Shown piece after piece: positions 7,891 through 15,300 of a DNA stretch of 64,000 bases (its first letter is position 1; every line of letters starts with the position of its first letter). The stretch is from contig NZ_JAENHP010000003.1 of NCBI RefSeq assembly GCF_016834655.1, positions 1 through 64,000 of the forward strand. Direction: 5' to 3'. Below the pieces are notes generated by a model that saw only the letters and a program-made list of their open reading frames with translations, did no database searches and was not told where the DNA came from. This DNA comes from Paractinoplanes ovalisporus. GTDB taxonomy: Bacteria; Actinomycetota; Actinomycetes; Mycobacteriales; Micromonosporaceae. The position numbers and the translations under genes were made by a program.

Positions 7891-8730
7891 ATGAGGATCC
7901 TGCACCTGTCGGACACCCATCTGACCGCCGCGCCCGGGCCCAACACCGACGGCATCGACCCGCGGGCGTCGCTGCGCCGCATGCTGGCCGACTGCGACCA
8001 TCTGACCGGCCTTGACGCCGTGCTGGTGACCGGTGATGTCGCCGACGACGGCAGCGTGGCGGCCTACGAGGCCGTGCGCGAGCTGGTCGGCGGTTTCGCG
8101 GCCGGGCGCGGCGTCCCGGTGCTGTGGACGACCGGCAACCACGACGAACGCAAGGCGTTCGCGTCGGTGCTGGGCGACGACCTGGTCGCGGCGACCGGCA
8201 TCCGGGGTCACCGCGTCATCACCCTCGACACCCTGGTGCCCGGCAAAGCCTACGGGTGGCTCGGCGACGACCAGTTGCAGTGGCTGCGCGGCGAGCTCGC
8301 GACCCCGGCGCCCCACGGCACGGTGCTGGCCTTCCACCACCCGCCGATCGCGCTGCCCGGCGTCGAGGTGCAGCACAAGCTGGGCCTGCTCAACCCGGGC
8401 GCCCTGGCCGAGGCGATCCGCGGCAGCGACGTCCGCCTGATCCTCACCGGTCATTTCCACCTGCAGCTGTTCGGCCTGCTCGAGTCGGTGCCGGTGTGGG
8501 TCACGCCGGGCGTGGTCAACCGCATCGACCTCACCGCGGCGCCCGGAACCGAGCGGGCCGTACGCGGGGCCTCGGCCACCCTGGTCGACCTGAGCACCCC
8601 GCAGTCGCCGCTGCTGCACGTGCTGCACGCCCGCGACCCGCACGCCGGCGAGACCGCCCACGAGACGAGCGCCGAGGCGATGTCCGACGTGATCGCCCGG
8701 CTAGGGCAGGCCCTAGGCCGCGACGGCTAG
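7891..8730 (+). CDS. Metallophosphoesterase, CpdA/3',5'-cyclic-nucleotide phosphodiesterase-like
   Basis: 279-aa calcineurin-like phosphoesterase. All metal-binding motifs are present: D8-T-H10, G-D-V-A-D-D near residue 50, G-N-H-D-E near 85, the F-H-H-P-P motif near 150 and G-H-F-H near 187. This set in a protein of this size fits class III cyclic-nucleotide phosphodiesterases such as CpdA/Rv0805, which hydrolyse cAMP or other phosphodiesters using two metal ions. The substrate is inferred. ATG 7891 lies 6 nt after TAGCGT (7879-7884), so the message is probably leaderless. The 3' end overlaps the convergent GNAT gene by 18 bp. Confidence 0.82.
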   Translation: MRILHLSDTHLTAAPGPNTDGIDPRASLRRMLADCDHLTGLDAVLVTGDVADDGSVAAYEAVRELVGGFAAGRGVPVLWTTGNHDERKAFASVLGDDLVAATGIRGHRVITLDTLVPGKAYGWLGDDQLQWLRGELATPAPHGTVLAFHHPPIALPGVEVQHKLGLLNPGALAEAIRGSDVRLILTGHFHLQLFGLLESVPVWVTPGVVNRIDLTAAPGTERAVRGASATLVDLSTPQSPLLHVLHARDPHAGETAHETSAEAMSDVIARLGQALGRDG

Positions 8731-9219
8731 CTCATAGACGATCTCGAGGCCGTCCTCGTCGTCCCACTGCTCGCCCACCGGCACGAAGCCGTAGGGCAGG
8801 GCCAGGTTGGACGACGCGACGTTGTCGGGGCGGATGCTGGCCCGCACCCGGTTCACGGCCGGTTCCTGCCGGGCCCGGGCCAGCAACGCCTCCAGGGCCG
8901 CCCGCGCACAACCCTGTCGCCGGAAGGCCGGATCTATCGCGTAGCCGATCTCGACCATCCCGTCCGCGTCGGGCGGGCCGTGAAAACCGGCACGACCAAC
9001 GGCCTTTTCCCGTACGGGATCCCAGACGATCCCGGTCGTCCAGGCCTCGCTGCCCGGGTCGTCGAGGGCCTGGCCGAGCCGCATCCGCCAGACGTCCCGG
9101 CATTCCGGCCCGGCCAGCCACTCCGAGGCCGGAACCGGGGCGAGCCGGTTGGCAGTGGCGAGGTCGCCGTCGGCGAGCGCCCGGAAGACGGCGGCGTCGA
9201 GGTGCACGATGCGGATCAC
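8713..9219 (-). CDS. GNAT-family N-acetyltransferase (RimJ/RimL-like)
   Basis: 168 aa. The acetyl-CoA site is visible as R-R-Q-G-C-A-R-A-A-L-E near residues 108-118, preceded by the M-V-E-I-G-Y-A-I-D beta strand. It is followed by R-A-S-I-R-P-D-N-V-A-S and a G-F-V-P-V-G strand, typical of RimJ/RimL-like enzymes that acetylate protein N-termini or small amines. The GTG at 9219 was chosen because the domain begins there and TACGCT lies a few nt upstream; longer frames add only unrelated residues. It is divergent from the glycosyltransferase at 9260. Substrate unknown. Confidence 0.8.
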   Translation of the reverse strand: MIRIVHLDAAVFRALADGDLATANRLAPVPASEWLAGPECRDVWRMRLGQALDDPGSEAWTTGIVWDPVREKAVGRAGFHGPPDADGMVEIGYAIDPAFRRQGCARAALEALLARARQEPAVNRVRASIRPDNVASSNLALPYGFVPVGEQWDDEDGLEIVYELAVAA

Positions 9220-9259
9220 GGGGACCGAGCGTACGCGTCGTCCGTGGTAGAAACCGGTC

Positions 9260-10354
9260 ATGCGCATCGTCTTCGTCGCCGCACCGCTGCAGGGGCATCT
9301 GCTGCCGCTGATCCCGCTCGCCGCTGCCTGCCGTGACGCCGGCCACGACGTGGTCCTGGCCAGTGGCGGCTTTCCGCCCGACGTGCTGGGCCTGCGCACG
9401 GCCGACATCGGGGCCGGGTTCAGCCTGCCGCGCAGCGCGATGCGGGCGGCGCTCCGTCATCCGCTGGTCGCGCGGGCCGAGATGCGGGGGACGGCCGGGC
9501 ACGGTTTTGTCGGCGAGCTGTTCGGCCGGGCCAACCAGTCGCTGGTCGGCCCGCTGCTCGCCCTGGCCGGGCGGGAACGCCCCGACCTGATCGTCTACGA
9601 GTCGCTGAGCGAGGCCGGGGCCGTGGTCGCGGGCCGGCTCGGCATCCCGTCGGTGCTGCAGGAGAACACGTTGTGGCCGGCCCCGGAGCTGTTCCGGGCG
9701 GTGACGACCAGTTCGGCCATGGCCGCGCAGCCCACGCCCGATCCGGAACTGACCCTCGCCGTCACACCCGCGAGCGTGCGACCCGAGCCGATCGGCGGAG
9801 CGTTGCCGATGCGCCCGGTGCCCTGGTCGGGCGGCGGTGACGTTCCCGGCTGGCTGCTCGAACCGGGCCCACGGCCCCGGGTTCTGGTCAGCCGCAGCAC
9901 GCTCGCCGGTCCCAACGACGGCGACCCCGGTCCGGCGGTGGTCGCCGCGGCGGCCGATGTGGACGCCGACTTCGTGCTCGTGCGGCCTGCCGGCAACGGT
10001 CAACTTCCTTCCAACGTACGGGCGGTGGACCGTGTGCCGCTGAACGAGGTGTTGCCGTACGCGCAGGGCTTCATCCACCACTCCGGAGCTGGGAGCGTGC
10101 TCGGTGGCCTGGCCGCGGGCGTGCCCCAGCTGACCACTCCCGGCGCCGGTGACCGCCGCTTCAACTCGGCCCTGCTCGCGAGGCGGGGCGCCGGCCTGGC
10201 CGTCGAGGCGAAGGCCATCACCGCCGCCGACCTGACCCGCCTGGTCACCGACGAGAGCCTGCGCACGGCGGCCCAGGAGGTGGCCGCCGAGATCGCGGCG
10301 ATGCCCGAGCCGGCGTCGGTGGTGCCGTCACTGGAGGCTCTGATCCGGCGCTGA
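9260..10354 (+). CDS. GT1-family (GT-B, EryCIII-like) glycosyltransferase
   Basis: 364 aa. The N-terminus (M-R-I-V-F-V-A-A-P-L-Q-G-H-L-L-P-L) is the acceptor-domain signature of macrolide/UGT-type glycosyltransferases. The C-terminal donor site has V-P-L-N-E-V-L-P, then H-H-S-G-A-G-S-V-L-G-G-L-A-A-G-V-P-Q near residues 274-292, matching the PSPG-like motif of EryCIII/DesVII relatives that use NDP-deoxysugars. Some residues are unusual (an isolated locus, with no sugar genes nearby). TAGAAA lies about 7 nt before the ATG. The last 27 bp overlap the convergent regulator. Donor and acceptor unknown. Confidence 0.8.
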   Translation: MRIVFVAAPLQGHLLPLIPLAAACRDAGHDVVLASGGFPPDVLGLRTADIGAGFSLPRSAMRAALRHPLVARAEMRGTAGHGFVGELFGRANQSLVGPLLALAGRERPDLIVYESLSEAGAVVAGRLGIPSVLQENTLWPAPELFRAVTTSSAMAAQPTPDPELTLAVTPASVRPEPIGGALPMRPVPWSGGGDVPGWLLEPGPRPRVLVSRSTLAGPNDGDPGPAVVAAAADVDADFVLVRPAGNGQLPSNVRAVDRVPLNEVLPYAQGFIHHSGAGSVLGGLAAGVPQLTTPGAGDRRFNSALLARRGAGLAVEAKAITAADLTRLVTDESLRTAAQEVAAEIAAMPEPASVVPSLEALIRR

Positions 10355-11062
10355 CGGCCGGGTGTGCAGCACGGCCCGGCCCTGTTCGGCCGCGCGCAGG
10401 ATGTTCTCGCTGACGAAGTCGAGGAACCGGGCGATCTTCTCGAGCCGGTCGGCGGCCGGGGTGTCGGGTCCGAGCACGGTGACGCCCTCACGCGCGGTGG
10501 CGATGAGCTGGTCGTTGGCGCGGGCGCTGGCGATGGTGGCCTGATAGAACAGCTCGTCGTCGACGATGTAGCGGTCGCGGCGGCGCTCGTCGCGTTCCCG
10601 GCGCACCAGGCTCTGGCTCTCGAGGAAAGCGATGGCCTTCGAGATGGAGGCCGGGCTGACCTGCAGGCGCCGGGCCAGCTGGGCGGCGGTGAGGCTGCCC
10701 TCGTCGACGGTGAACAGGCAGGTCAGCACGCGGGCGGTCATCCGCGGCAGGCCCGAGCCGGTGAGGACGGCGGTGAGCGTTTCCTCGTACGCCGCCACGG
10801 CCTCCGCGTCACGCCCGTGGGCCGGCGCGGCCGGTTGCGGCCCGCGCGGGGCGGCCGGTTTGCGGCGGCGGGCGCGGTGTTCGGTCGCGTGGTGGGCGAG
10901 GTCGGCGCGATACGCGTTGGGGCCGCCGTTGCGCATCACCTCGCGCGTGACCGTCGAGGTGGGACGGTCGAGGCGCCGGGCGATCTCGGCGTAGGGGAGG
11001 CTGTCGGCCAGCCCGAGCGCGATCTGCCGGCGTTCCTGCTGGGTGAGTCGGCCTCCCGGCAT
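10328..11062 (-). CDS. Two-HTH regulator: IS30-like N-terminal HTH plus MarR/GbsR-type winged helix
   Basis: 244 aa. Residues 5-45 (L-T-Q-Q-E-R-R-Q-I-A-L-G-L ... Y-A-E-I-A-R-R-L-D-R-P-T-S-T-V-T-R-E-V) form an HTH of the IS30-transposase type. After an Arg/Pro/Ala linker, residues 85-165 form a second winged helix (R-V-L-T-C-L-F, L-A-R-R-L-Q-V-S-P-A-S-I-S-K-A-I-A-F-L-E) of the MarR/GbsR kind, followed by a helical effector or dimer region. It is divergent from the DUF4097 gene and shares a 180-bp operator-rich spacer with it, so it probably represses itself and that gene. Effector unknown. Confidence 0.8.
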   Translation of the reverse strand: MPGGRLTQQERRQIALGLADSLPYAEIARRLDRPTSTVTREVMRNGGPNAYRADLAHHATEHRARRRKPAAPRGPQPAAPAHGRDAEAVAAYEETLTAVLTGSGLPRMTARVLTCLFTVDEGSLTAAQLARRLQVSPASISKAIAFLESQSLVRRERDERRRDRYIVDDELFYQATIASARANDQLIATAREGVTVLGPDTPAADRLEKIARFLDFVSENILRAAEQGRAVLHTRPSAPDQSLQ

Positions 11063-11106
11063 GGTGCCCTCCTTCGTGTCGCGGCAGCACCACCTTAGCG
11101 TTTACG

Positions 11107-11200
11107 TCAGGTCCATTGCAATGCGCCGTTGCGTTAGATTCACAGCGGATGCAACACTTGTACGCGCTCTAGCTGCTGTTACTGGCGTCCATTGCAACTT
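11107..11200. promoter_or_regulatory. Operator candidates between the two-HTH regulator and DUF4097 gene
   Basis: The 10-mer TCCATTGCAA occurs at 11112-11121 and again at 11188-11197. The first copy lies in the perfect palindrome CATTGCAATG (11114-11123). Between them GTTGC ... GCAAC forms a further inverted repeat at about 11128-11155. The spacer is noticeably AT-richer than the flanks. The repeated half-sites fit binding by the divergent HTH regulator; the link is inferred. Confidence 0.55.
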
Positions 11201-11242
11201 TGGTGTTGAAGCCAGGTGGAAAGGCAACGTAGCGTTTCGCAC

Positions 11243-11902
11243 ATGGAAAACAACAGCACCTTCGCCACCTCCGCCCCGATCTCCGCCGTCCTGACCGTCC
11301 CGGCCGGCCGCATCCAGCTCATCGCCGCCGACCGGGCCGACACCGCGGTCGAGGTCCGGCCGGTCGACGCCGGCAACAACCGCGACGTGCGGTCGGCCGG
11401 CGGCACCACGGTCGACTTCGCCGACGGGGTCCTGCGGGTCGCCGCCCCGGCGCACGACAACGCCGGGTCGGTTGAGGTCACCGTCCAGCTGCCCGCCGGT
11501 TCCGGCGTCGAGGCCACCTGCGCCGCCACCGAGCTGCGCGGCGTCGGCCGGCTCGGCGACGTGGCCTTCGAGGGCGCCTACCGCCACATCAAGCTCGACG
11601 AGGCCGCGAGCGTCCGCCTCACCGCGGTCGACGGCGACGTCGAGGTCGGCCGCCTGCACGGCCCGGCCGAGATCAGCACCAACCGCGGCGACATCCGGAT
11701 CGGCGAGGCCGTGCGCGGCAAGGTCGTCCTGACCACCCACTCCGGCAGCATCACGATCGCCGCCGCCGCGGGCTCGTCGGCCTCGCTGGACGCCGGCACC
11801 TCGTACGGCAAGGTTGCCAACTCCCTGAAGAACGACGGCACGGCCGAGCTCGACATCCACGCCACCACCGCCCACGGCGACATCGTCGCCCGCACCCTCT
11901 GA
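11243..11902 (+). CDS. DUF4097-family beta-strand repeat protein
   Basis: 219 aa, no signal peptide or membrane segment. Short beta repeats (G-D-V-E-V-G-R-L-H-G, N-R-G-D-I-R-I-G, T-H-S-G-S-I-T-I) recur through the middle and C-terminus, predicting a right-handed beta-helix or solenoid like DUF4097 'putative adhesin' proteins. ATG 11243 was preferred; an in-frame GTG at 11216 exists. It is followed after 9 nt by an alpha/beta hydrolase on the same strand, so the two form an operon opposite the two-HTH regulator. This regulator plus DUF4097 pairing is, as I recall, common in actinobacteria; its function is not established. Confidence 0.78.
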   Translation: MENNSTFATSAPISAVLTVPAGRIQLIAADRADTAVEVRPVDAGNNRDVRSAGGTTVDFADGVLRVAAPAHDNAGSVEVTVQLPAGSGVEATCAATELRGVGRLGDVAFEGAYRHIKLDEAASVRLTAVDGDVEVGRLHGPAEISTNRGDIRIGEAVRGKVVLTTHSGSITIAAAAGSSASLDAGTSYGKVANSLKNDGTAELDIHATTAHGDIVARTL

Positions 11903-11911
11903 GAGGTTCTG

Positions 11912-12715
11912 ATGACAATTCCGGAATGGACCGGCCTGGTGCCGGTGGACGACACCGCCCTCGCGGTCACCGACTCCGGCGGCGACGGCCTGCCGGTGAT
12001 CTACCTCAACGGTCAGTTCGCCACCCAGGGTTACTGGCGGCGGGTGCTGGCGGAACTCGGCCCGTCGTGGCGGCACATCACGTTCGACGAGCGGGCCCGC
12101 GGCCGCAAGTCGCATCGCTCGGCCGACTACTCGTTCGAGGCGGCCGTCCGGGATGTGGACGCGGTTCTCGCCGCCCGGGGCGTCGAACGGGCGCTGCTGG
12201 TGGGCTGGTCCTACGGCGCGGTCGTGGCGGCGCACTGGGCGGCCCGCAACCCGGAGCGGACGGTGGGCGCCGTTCTGGTCGACGGAGCTTTCCCGTACGA
12301 CTGGCTGGACGAGGCCATGGAGAAGCGGATCCGCACCCTGTTCGGCCGGCTGAGCGTGGTCGCGCCGGTGTTGCGGCTGGCCGGGCTGATGCCCCGCATG
12401 ACCGCGGCGCAGCAGGCCGAGAGCAACATCGAGCTCGGCCGGCTGTCCCGCACGGACGAGCTGGGCCCGGTGCTGAACCGTCTGGCCGTCCCGACCCGCT
12501 ACGTCATTGCCTCGGGGGCGTCGTTCGGGAGCCAGGGTGACGAGCAGGAGCGGATCCGGACCGGACTCGACGCGGTGACCGGGAGCAACGCCCACATCCG
12601 GGTCAGCGCCAAGGTGTCCAGTAACCACGGCGCGATCCTGCGCAAGGACTTCCGGGCCGTGGCCGGCGCGGTGCGGGAGGTGGCCGCCCTGGACCGCGAG
12701 GACGTGGCCTCGTGA
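11912..12715 (+). CDS. Alpha/beta hydrolase
   Basis: 267 aa with a G-W-S-Y-G nucleophile elbow (Ser100), the Y-L-N-G-Q oxyanion strand near residue 35, F-D-E-R-A-R-G-R-K-S, and a C-terminal S-N-H-G histidine motif. It looks like a cytoplasmic esterase or lactonase-type enzyme; the substrate cannot be inferred. It lies 9 nt downstream of the DUF4097 gene, suggesting translational proximity in one operon under the two-HTH regulator. The end of this gene is the start of a tandemly repeated convergent junction (12703-12866). Confidence 0.8.
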   Translation: MTIPEWTGLVPVDDTALAVTDSGGDGLPVIYLNGQFATQGYWRRVLAELGPSWRHITFDERARGRKSHRSADYSFEAAVRDVDAVLAARGVERALLVGWSYGAVVAAHWAARNPERTVGAVLVDGAFPYDWLDEAMEKRIRTLFGRLSVVAPVLRLAGLMPRMTAAQQAESNIELGRLSRTDELGPVLNRLAVPTRYVIASGASFGSQGDEQERIRTGLDAVTGSNAHIRVSAKVSSNHGAILRKDFRAVAGAVREVAALDREDVAS

Positions 12716-12866
12716 CGCGGTCGCTGCGGTCAGCGGCGGGTCTGCTGGATCGGGGCCACGCAGGTGTCGCCTCGTGACCAGGGCCAGCGGCGGGGTCGCG
12801 GGGCCGGGGCCAGGCAGGTGTCGCCTCGTGACCGGGGTCAACGGCGGATCCGCTGGATCAGGGCCA
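12703..12866. repeat. Tandemly repeated convergent gene junction (hydrolase 3' end plus EamA 3' end)
   Basis: The hydrolase ends in GTGGCCTCGTGA (12704-12715). GTGTCGCCTCGTGAC recurs ending at 12778 and 12832. The EamA gene end (minus strand, V-A-L-I-Q-R-I-R-R-stop at 12838) has a copy at about 12730-12762 reading V-A-P-I-Q-Q-T-R-R-stop, and a more diverged copy at about 12784-12816. The repeat spacing is 62 then 54 bp. The unit therefore contains the ends of both genes, and the extra copies lie beyond the working stop codons. Confidence 0.8.
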
Positions 12867-13752
12867 CGCAGGCGAGCACGACCACCGCGGCCGCCAACGA
12901 GGCCGGGGTGACGGTCTCGCCCAGCAGCAGGGCCGACCAGAGCAGGGTGAGCACGGGCTGGGCCAGCTGGATCTGGCCCACCCGGGCGATCCCGCCCCGG
13001 GCCAGGCCCGCATACCAGGCGAAGAAGCCCAGGAGCATCGAGACCGCGGTCAGGTAGCCGAACGACAGCCAGGCGGCGGGACCGGCCTGCGGCGGGTTCG
13101 CGGCGGCCGCGAACAGGGTGATCGGCACGGTCACGGGTAGCGAGACGAGCAGGGCCCAGCAGATCGTGCGGGCGCCGCCCAGGGAACGGGACAGGGCGCC
13201 GCCCTCGGCGTAACCGAGGCCGCACAGCACGACCGCGGCCAGCAGGAACAGGTCGGCGGGGGAGAGGGCGCCCCCGGTGGCGCCGGCGGTCACCAGGAAC
13301 GTCAGGACCGCGGCCAGACCGGCCAGGCCGGCCAGCCAGAACAGCGGCGGCGGGCGCTCGCCGGCCCGCAGCACGGCGAAGACCGCGGTCAGCGCGGGCA
13401 GCAGCGTGACGACCACCGCGCCGTGGGCCGAGGTCTGAGTGGTCAGGGCGAGCGAGGTGAACAGCGGGAACCCGACCACCACGCCCAACGCGACGACGAC
13501 CAGCCGGCGCCCCTGCTCACGGGTCGGCCGGGGCGCGCGGGTGGCGGCCAGGTAGGCCGCGGCCAGGGCGGCCGCACCCACCGCCCGCCCGAACGCCACG
13601 AACCACGGATCGAGGTCGTGGACGGCCACCCGGGTCGCGGGCAACGACATGCTGAACGCCAGAACTCCGAGCGCCCCCAGCACGAGCCCGGATCGGCCGG
13701 AACCGGGTGGCGTTACCGCCGGGCGCTCGATAGCGCTACTCTCTGCTCTCAT
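12838..13752 (-). CDS. EamA/DMT-family transporter (metabolite or amino-acid exporter)
   Basis: 304 aa with ten hydrophobic helices in two EamA halves (about residues 20-150 and 165-300), the standard layout of drug/metabolite transporters such as RhtA. The ATG at 13752 overlaps the ATG of the divergent MocR gene, and TACCGT is 5 nt upstream in this direction. MocR-family regulators often control adjacent transporters of amino acids or cofactors, so the substrate is probably an amine or amino acid regulated by that neighbour (inference). Confidence 0.8.
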   Translation of the reverse strand: MRAESSAIERPAVTPPGSGRSGLVLGALGVLAFSMSLPATRVAVHDLDPWFVAFGRAVGAAALAAAYLAATRAPRPTREQGRRLVVVALGVVVGFPLFTSLALTTQTSAHGAVVVTLLPALTAVFAVLRAGERPPPLFWLAGLAGLAAVLTFLVTAGATGGALSPADLFLLAAVVLCGLGYAEGGALSRSLGGARTICWALLVSLPVTVPITLFAAAANPPQAGPAAWLSFGYLTAVSMLLGFFAWYAGLARGGIARVGQIQLAQPVLTLLWSALLLGETVTPASLAAAVVVLACVALIQRIRR

Positions 13753-13767
13753 GAATGACGGTAACGC
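13710..13767. promoter_or_regulatory. Shared divergent promoter/operator of EamA and MocR genes
   Basis: GCGTTACCG (13710-13718) and CGGTAACGC (13759-13767) are a perfect 9-bp inverted repeat flanking both start codons (13751/13752, which overlap). TACTCT at 13737-13742 lies 8 nt before the MocR ATG. TACCGT (13763-13758, minus) lies 5 nt before the EamA ATG and inside the repeat arm. This fits a MocR dimer site controlling both genes. Confidence 0.6.
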
Positions 13768-15166
13768 AGCCGAACGCGTTATCCAAGATCTGCGCCGGGC
13801 GGCCACCGCGGCGGTCGTGGGCTCGCGCCTGCCCTCCGTCCGTGACCTGACGGCTCGCCACCACGCGTCGCCGGTGACCGTGGCGGCGGCGATCCGCGCG
13901 CTGGTCCGCGAAGGCGTCGTGGAAGCCCGCCCGGGGCAGGGGACGTACGTCGCCGCGCGCCCCGGTGACCATGCCGACCCCGCCCGGGGCGACCTGTCGT
14001 GGCAGACCGTTGCCCTCGGCGCCCGCCGGTCCGGCGAGGAGGAACTTCAGGCGCTGCTCGCGGTGCCGCCGGCCGGGGCCATCGCGCTTTCCGGCGGTTA
14101 CCTGGATCCCGAACTCCAGCCGTCCGCCGCCCTGGGCGCGGCCCTGGCCCGGGCCGCCCGGCAACCCGGCGCCTGGCTGCGGGGACCGGCTGAAGGTCGC
14201 GCCGAACTGCGCGCCTGGTTCGCCCGCGACCTTGGTCTGCGCGCGGACGACATGGTGATCTGCCCCGGCGGCCAGGCCGCGATCTCCACGACGCTGCGGG
14301 CGCTGGCCGCTCCGGGTGACACGCTGCTCGTCGAGTCGCCCACCTATCTCGGCGCGCTGGCGGCGGCCCGGGCGGCAGGGCTCGTCGTGGTCCCCGTTCC
14401 GGCCGACGCCGAGGGGGTGCGTCCCGATCAGCTGCGGGCGGCGTTCACGCGCACCGGTGCCCGCCTCTTCTACTGCCAGCCCCTGCACGCCAACCCGACC
14501 GGCGCCACCCTCGCCGCGCATCGCCGCAGCGAGGTGCTCGACGCCGTACGGGAAGCGGGGTCTTTTCTGATCGAGGACGACTACGCCCGCGATCTGACCA
14601 TCGACGGCACGGCGCCGCCCCCGCTCGCGGCCGGGGACGCCGACGGTCATGTGGTCTATCTACGCTCCCTGACCAAGCCGGCCGCACCGGGCCTGCGCAT
14701 CGCGGCCATCGGCGCGCGGGGCCCGGCCGGTGCGCGGTTGCGGGCGGCCCGGCTGCTCGACGATCTGTTCGTCTCCGGCCCGTTGCAGCAGGCCGCGCTC
14801 GAACTGGTGACGTCACCGGCCTGGGACCGCCATCGCCGGGCGCTACGCCGGGAGCTGCGGGCCCGGCGCGACGCGTTGCTGGCCGCCCTGCGTCGGCACC
14901 TGCCGCTGCACGACGGACCTGTGCCCGACGGCGGCCTGCACTTGTGGGTGCGCCTCGACCCCGACCTCGACGACACCGCAGTGGCCACTGCGGCCGCGGC
15001 CCACGGCGTGATCGTTTTCCCCGGCCGTCCGTGGTTCGCGGCCGAGCCGCCCGCGCCCCACTTGCGGCTCACCTACGCCGCGTCCCCGCCCGAGCTGATG
15101 GACGAGGCCGTCCAGCGGCTGAAGCGGGCGGTCGAAGCGTCCGCGTCGTCACGCCGAGCGTTGTGA
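13751..15166 (+). CDS. MocR-type transcriptional regulator (GntR wHTH plus class I aminotransferase domain)
   Basis: 471 aa. Residues 5-80 are a GntR winged helix (L-P-S-V-R-D-L-T-A-R-H-H-A-S-P-V-T-V-A-A-A-I-R-A-L-V-R-E-G-V-V). After a linker, residues 125-465 are a fold-type I aminotransferase-like domain with the PLP-lysine in Y-L-R-S-L-T-K-P-A-A-P-G-L-R. Such regulators sense PLP-aldimines and control pyridoxal, GABA, taurine or transporter genes. It is divergent from, and shares start-codon bases with, the EamA transporter. Frames opening upstream at 13649 only read antisense to the transporter. The 3' end is part of a repeated junction. Confidence 0.85.
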   Translation: MNDGNAAERVIQDLRRAATAAVVGSRLPSVRDLTARHHASPVTVAAAIRALVREGVVEARPGQGTYVAARPGDHADPARGDLSWQTVALGARRSGEEELQALLAVPPAGAIALSGGYLDPELQPSAALGAALARAARQPGAWLRGPAEGRAELRAWFARDLGLRADDMVICPGGQAAISTTLRALAAPGDTLLVESPTYLGALAAARAAGLVVVPVPADAEGVRPDQLRAAFTRTGARLFYCQPLHANPTGATLAAHRRSEVLDAVREAGSFLIEDDYARDLTIDGTAPPPLAAGDADGHVVYLRSLTKPAAPGLRIAAIGARGPAGARLRAARLLDDLFVSGPLQQAALELVTSPAWDRHRRALRRELRARRDALLAALRRHLPLHDGPVPDGGLHLWVRLDPDLDDTAVATAAAAHGVIVFPGRPWFAAEPPAPHLRLTYAASPPELMDEAVQRLKRAVEASASSRRAL

Positions 15167-15300
15167 AAGAGGGTGTCCGGGAAAGGGCCGGGCCCTCGTG
15201 CTCATCGGCGAGCGGCGGTTCCGGGTCGGTTCCCGAGTGTTGTGAGGAGGGCGTCCGGCATCGGAGCAGCGATTCCGGTCAGCTCCCGATTGTTGTGCGG
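15152..15300. repeat. Repeated convergent junction between MocR and GT4 genes
   Basis: The MocR end (CGAGCGTTGTGA at 15155) recurs as CGAGTGTTGTGA at 15234, with GAGGG.GTCCGG after both. The GT4 end (minus strand, TCAGCTCCCGATTGTTGTG at 15279-15297) has an upstream copy TCGGTTCCCGAGTGTTGTG ending near 15243. Intervals are 79 and 53 bp. As at 12.7 kb, the unit spans the 3' ends of both convergent genes. Confidence 0.7.
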
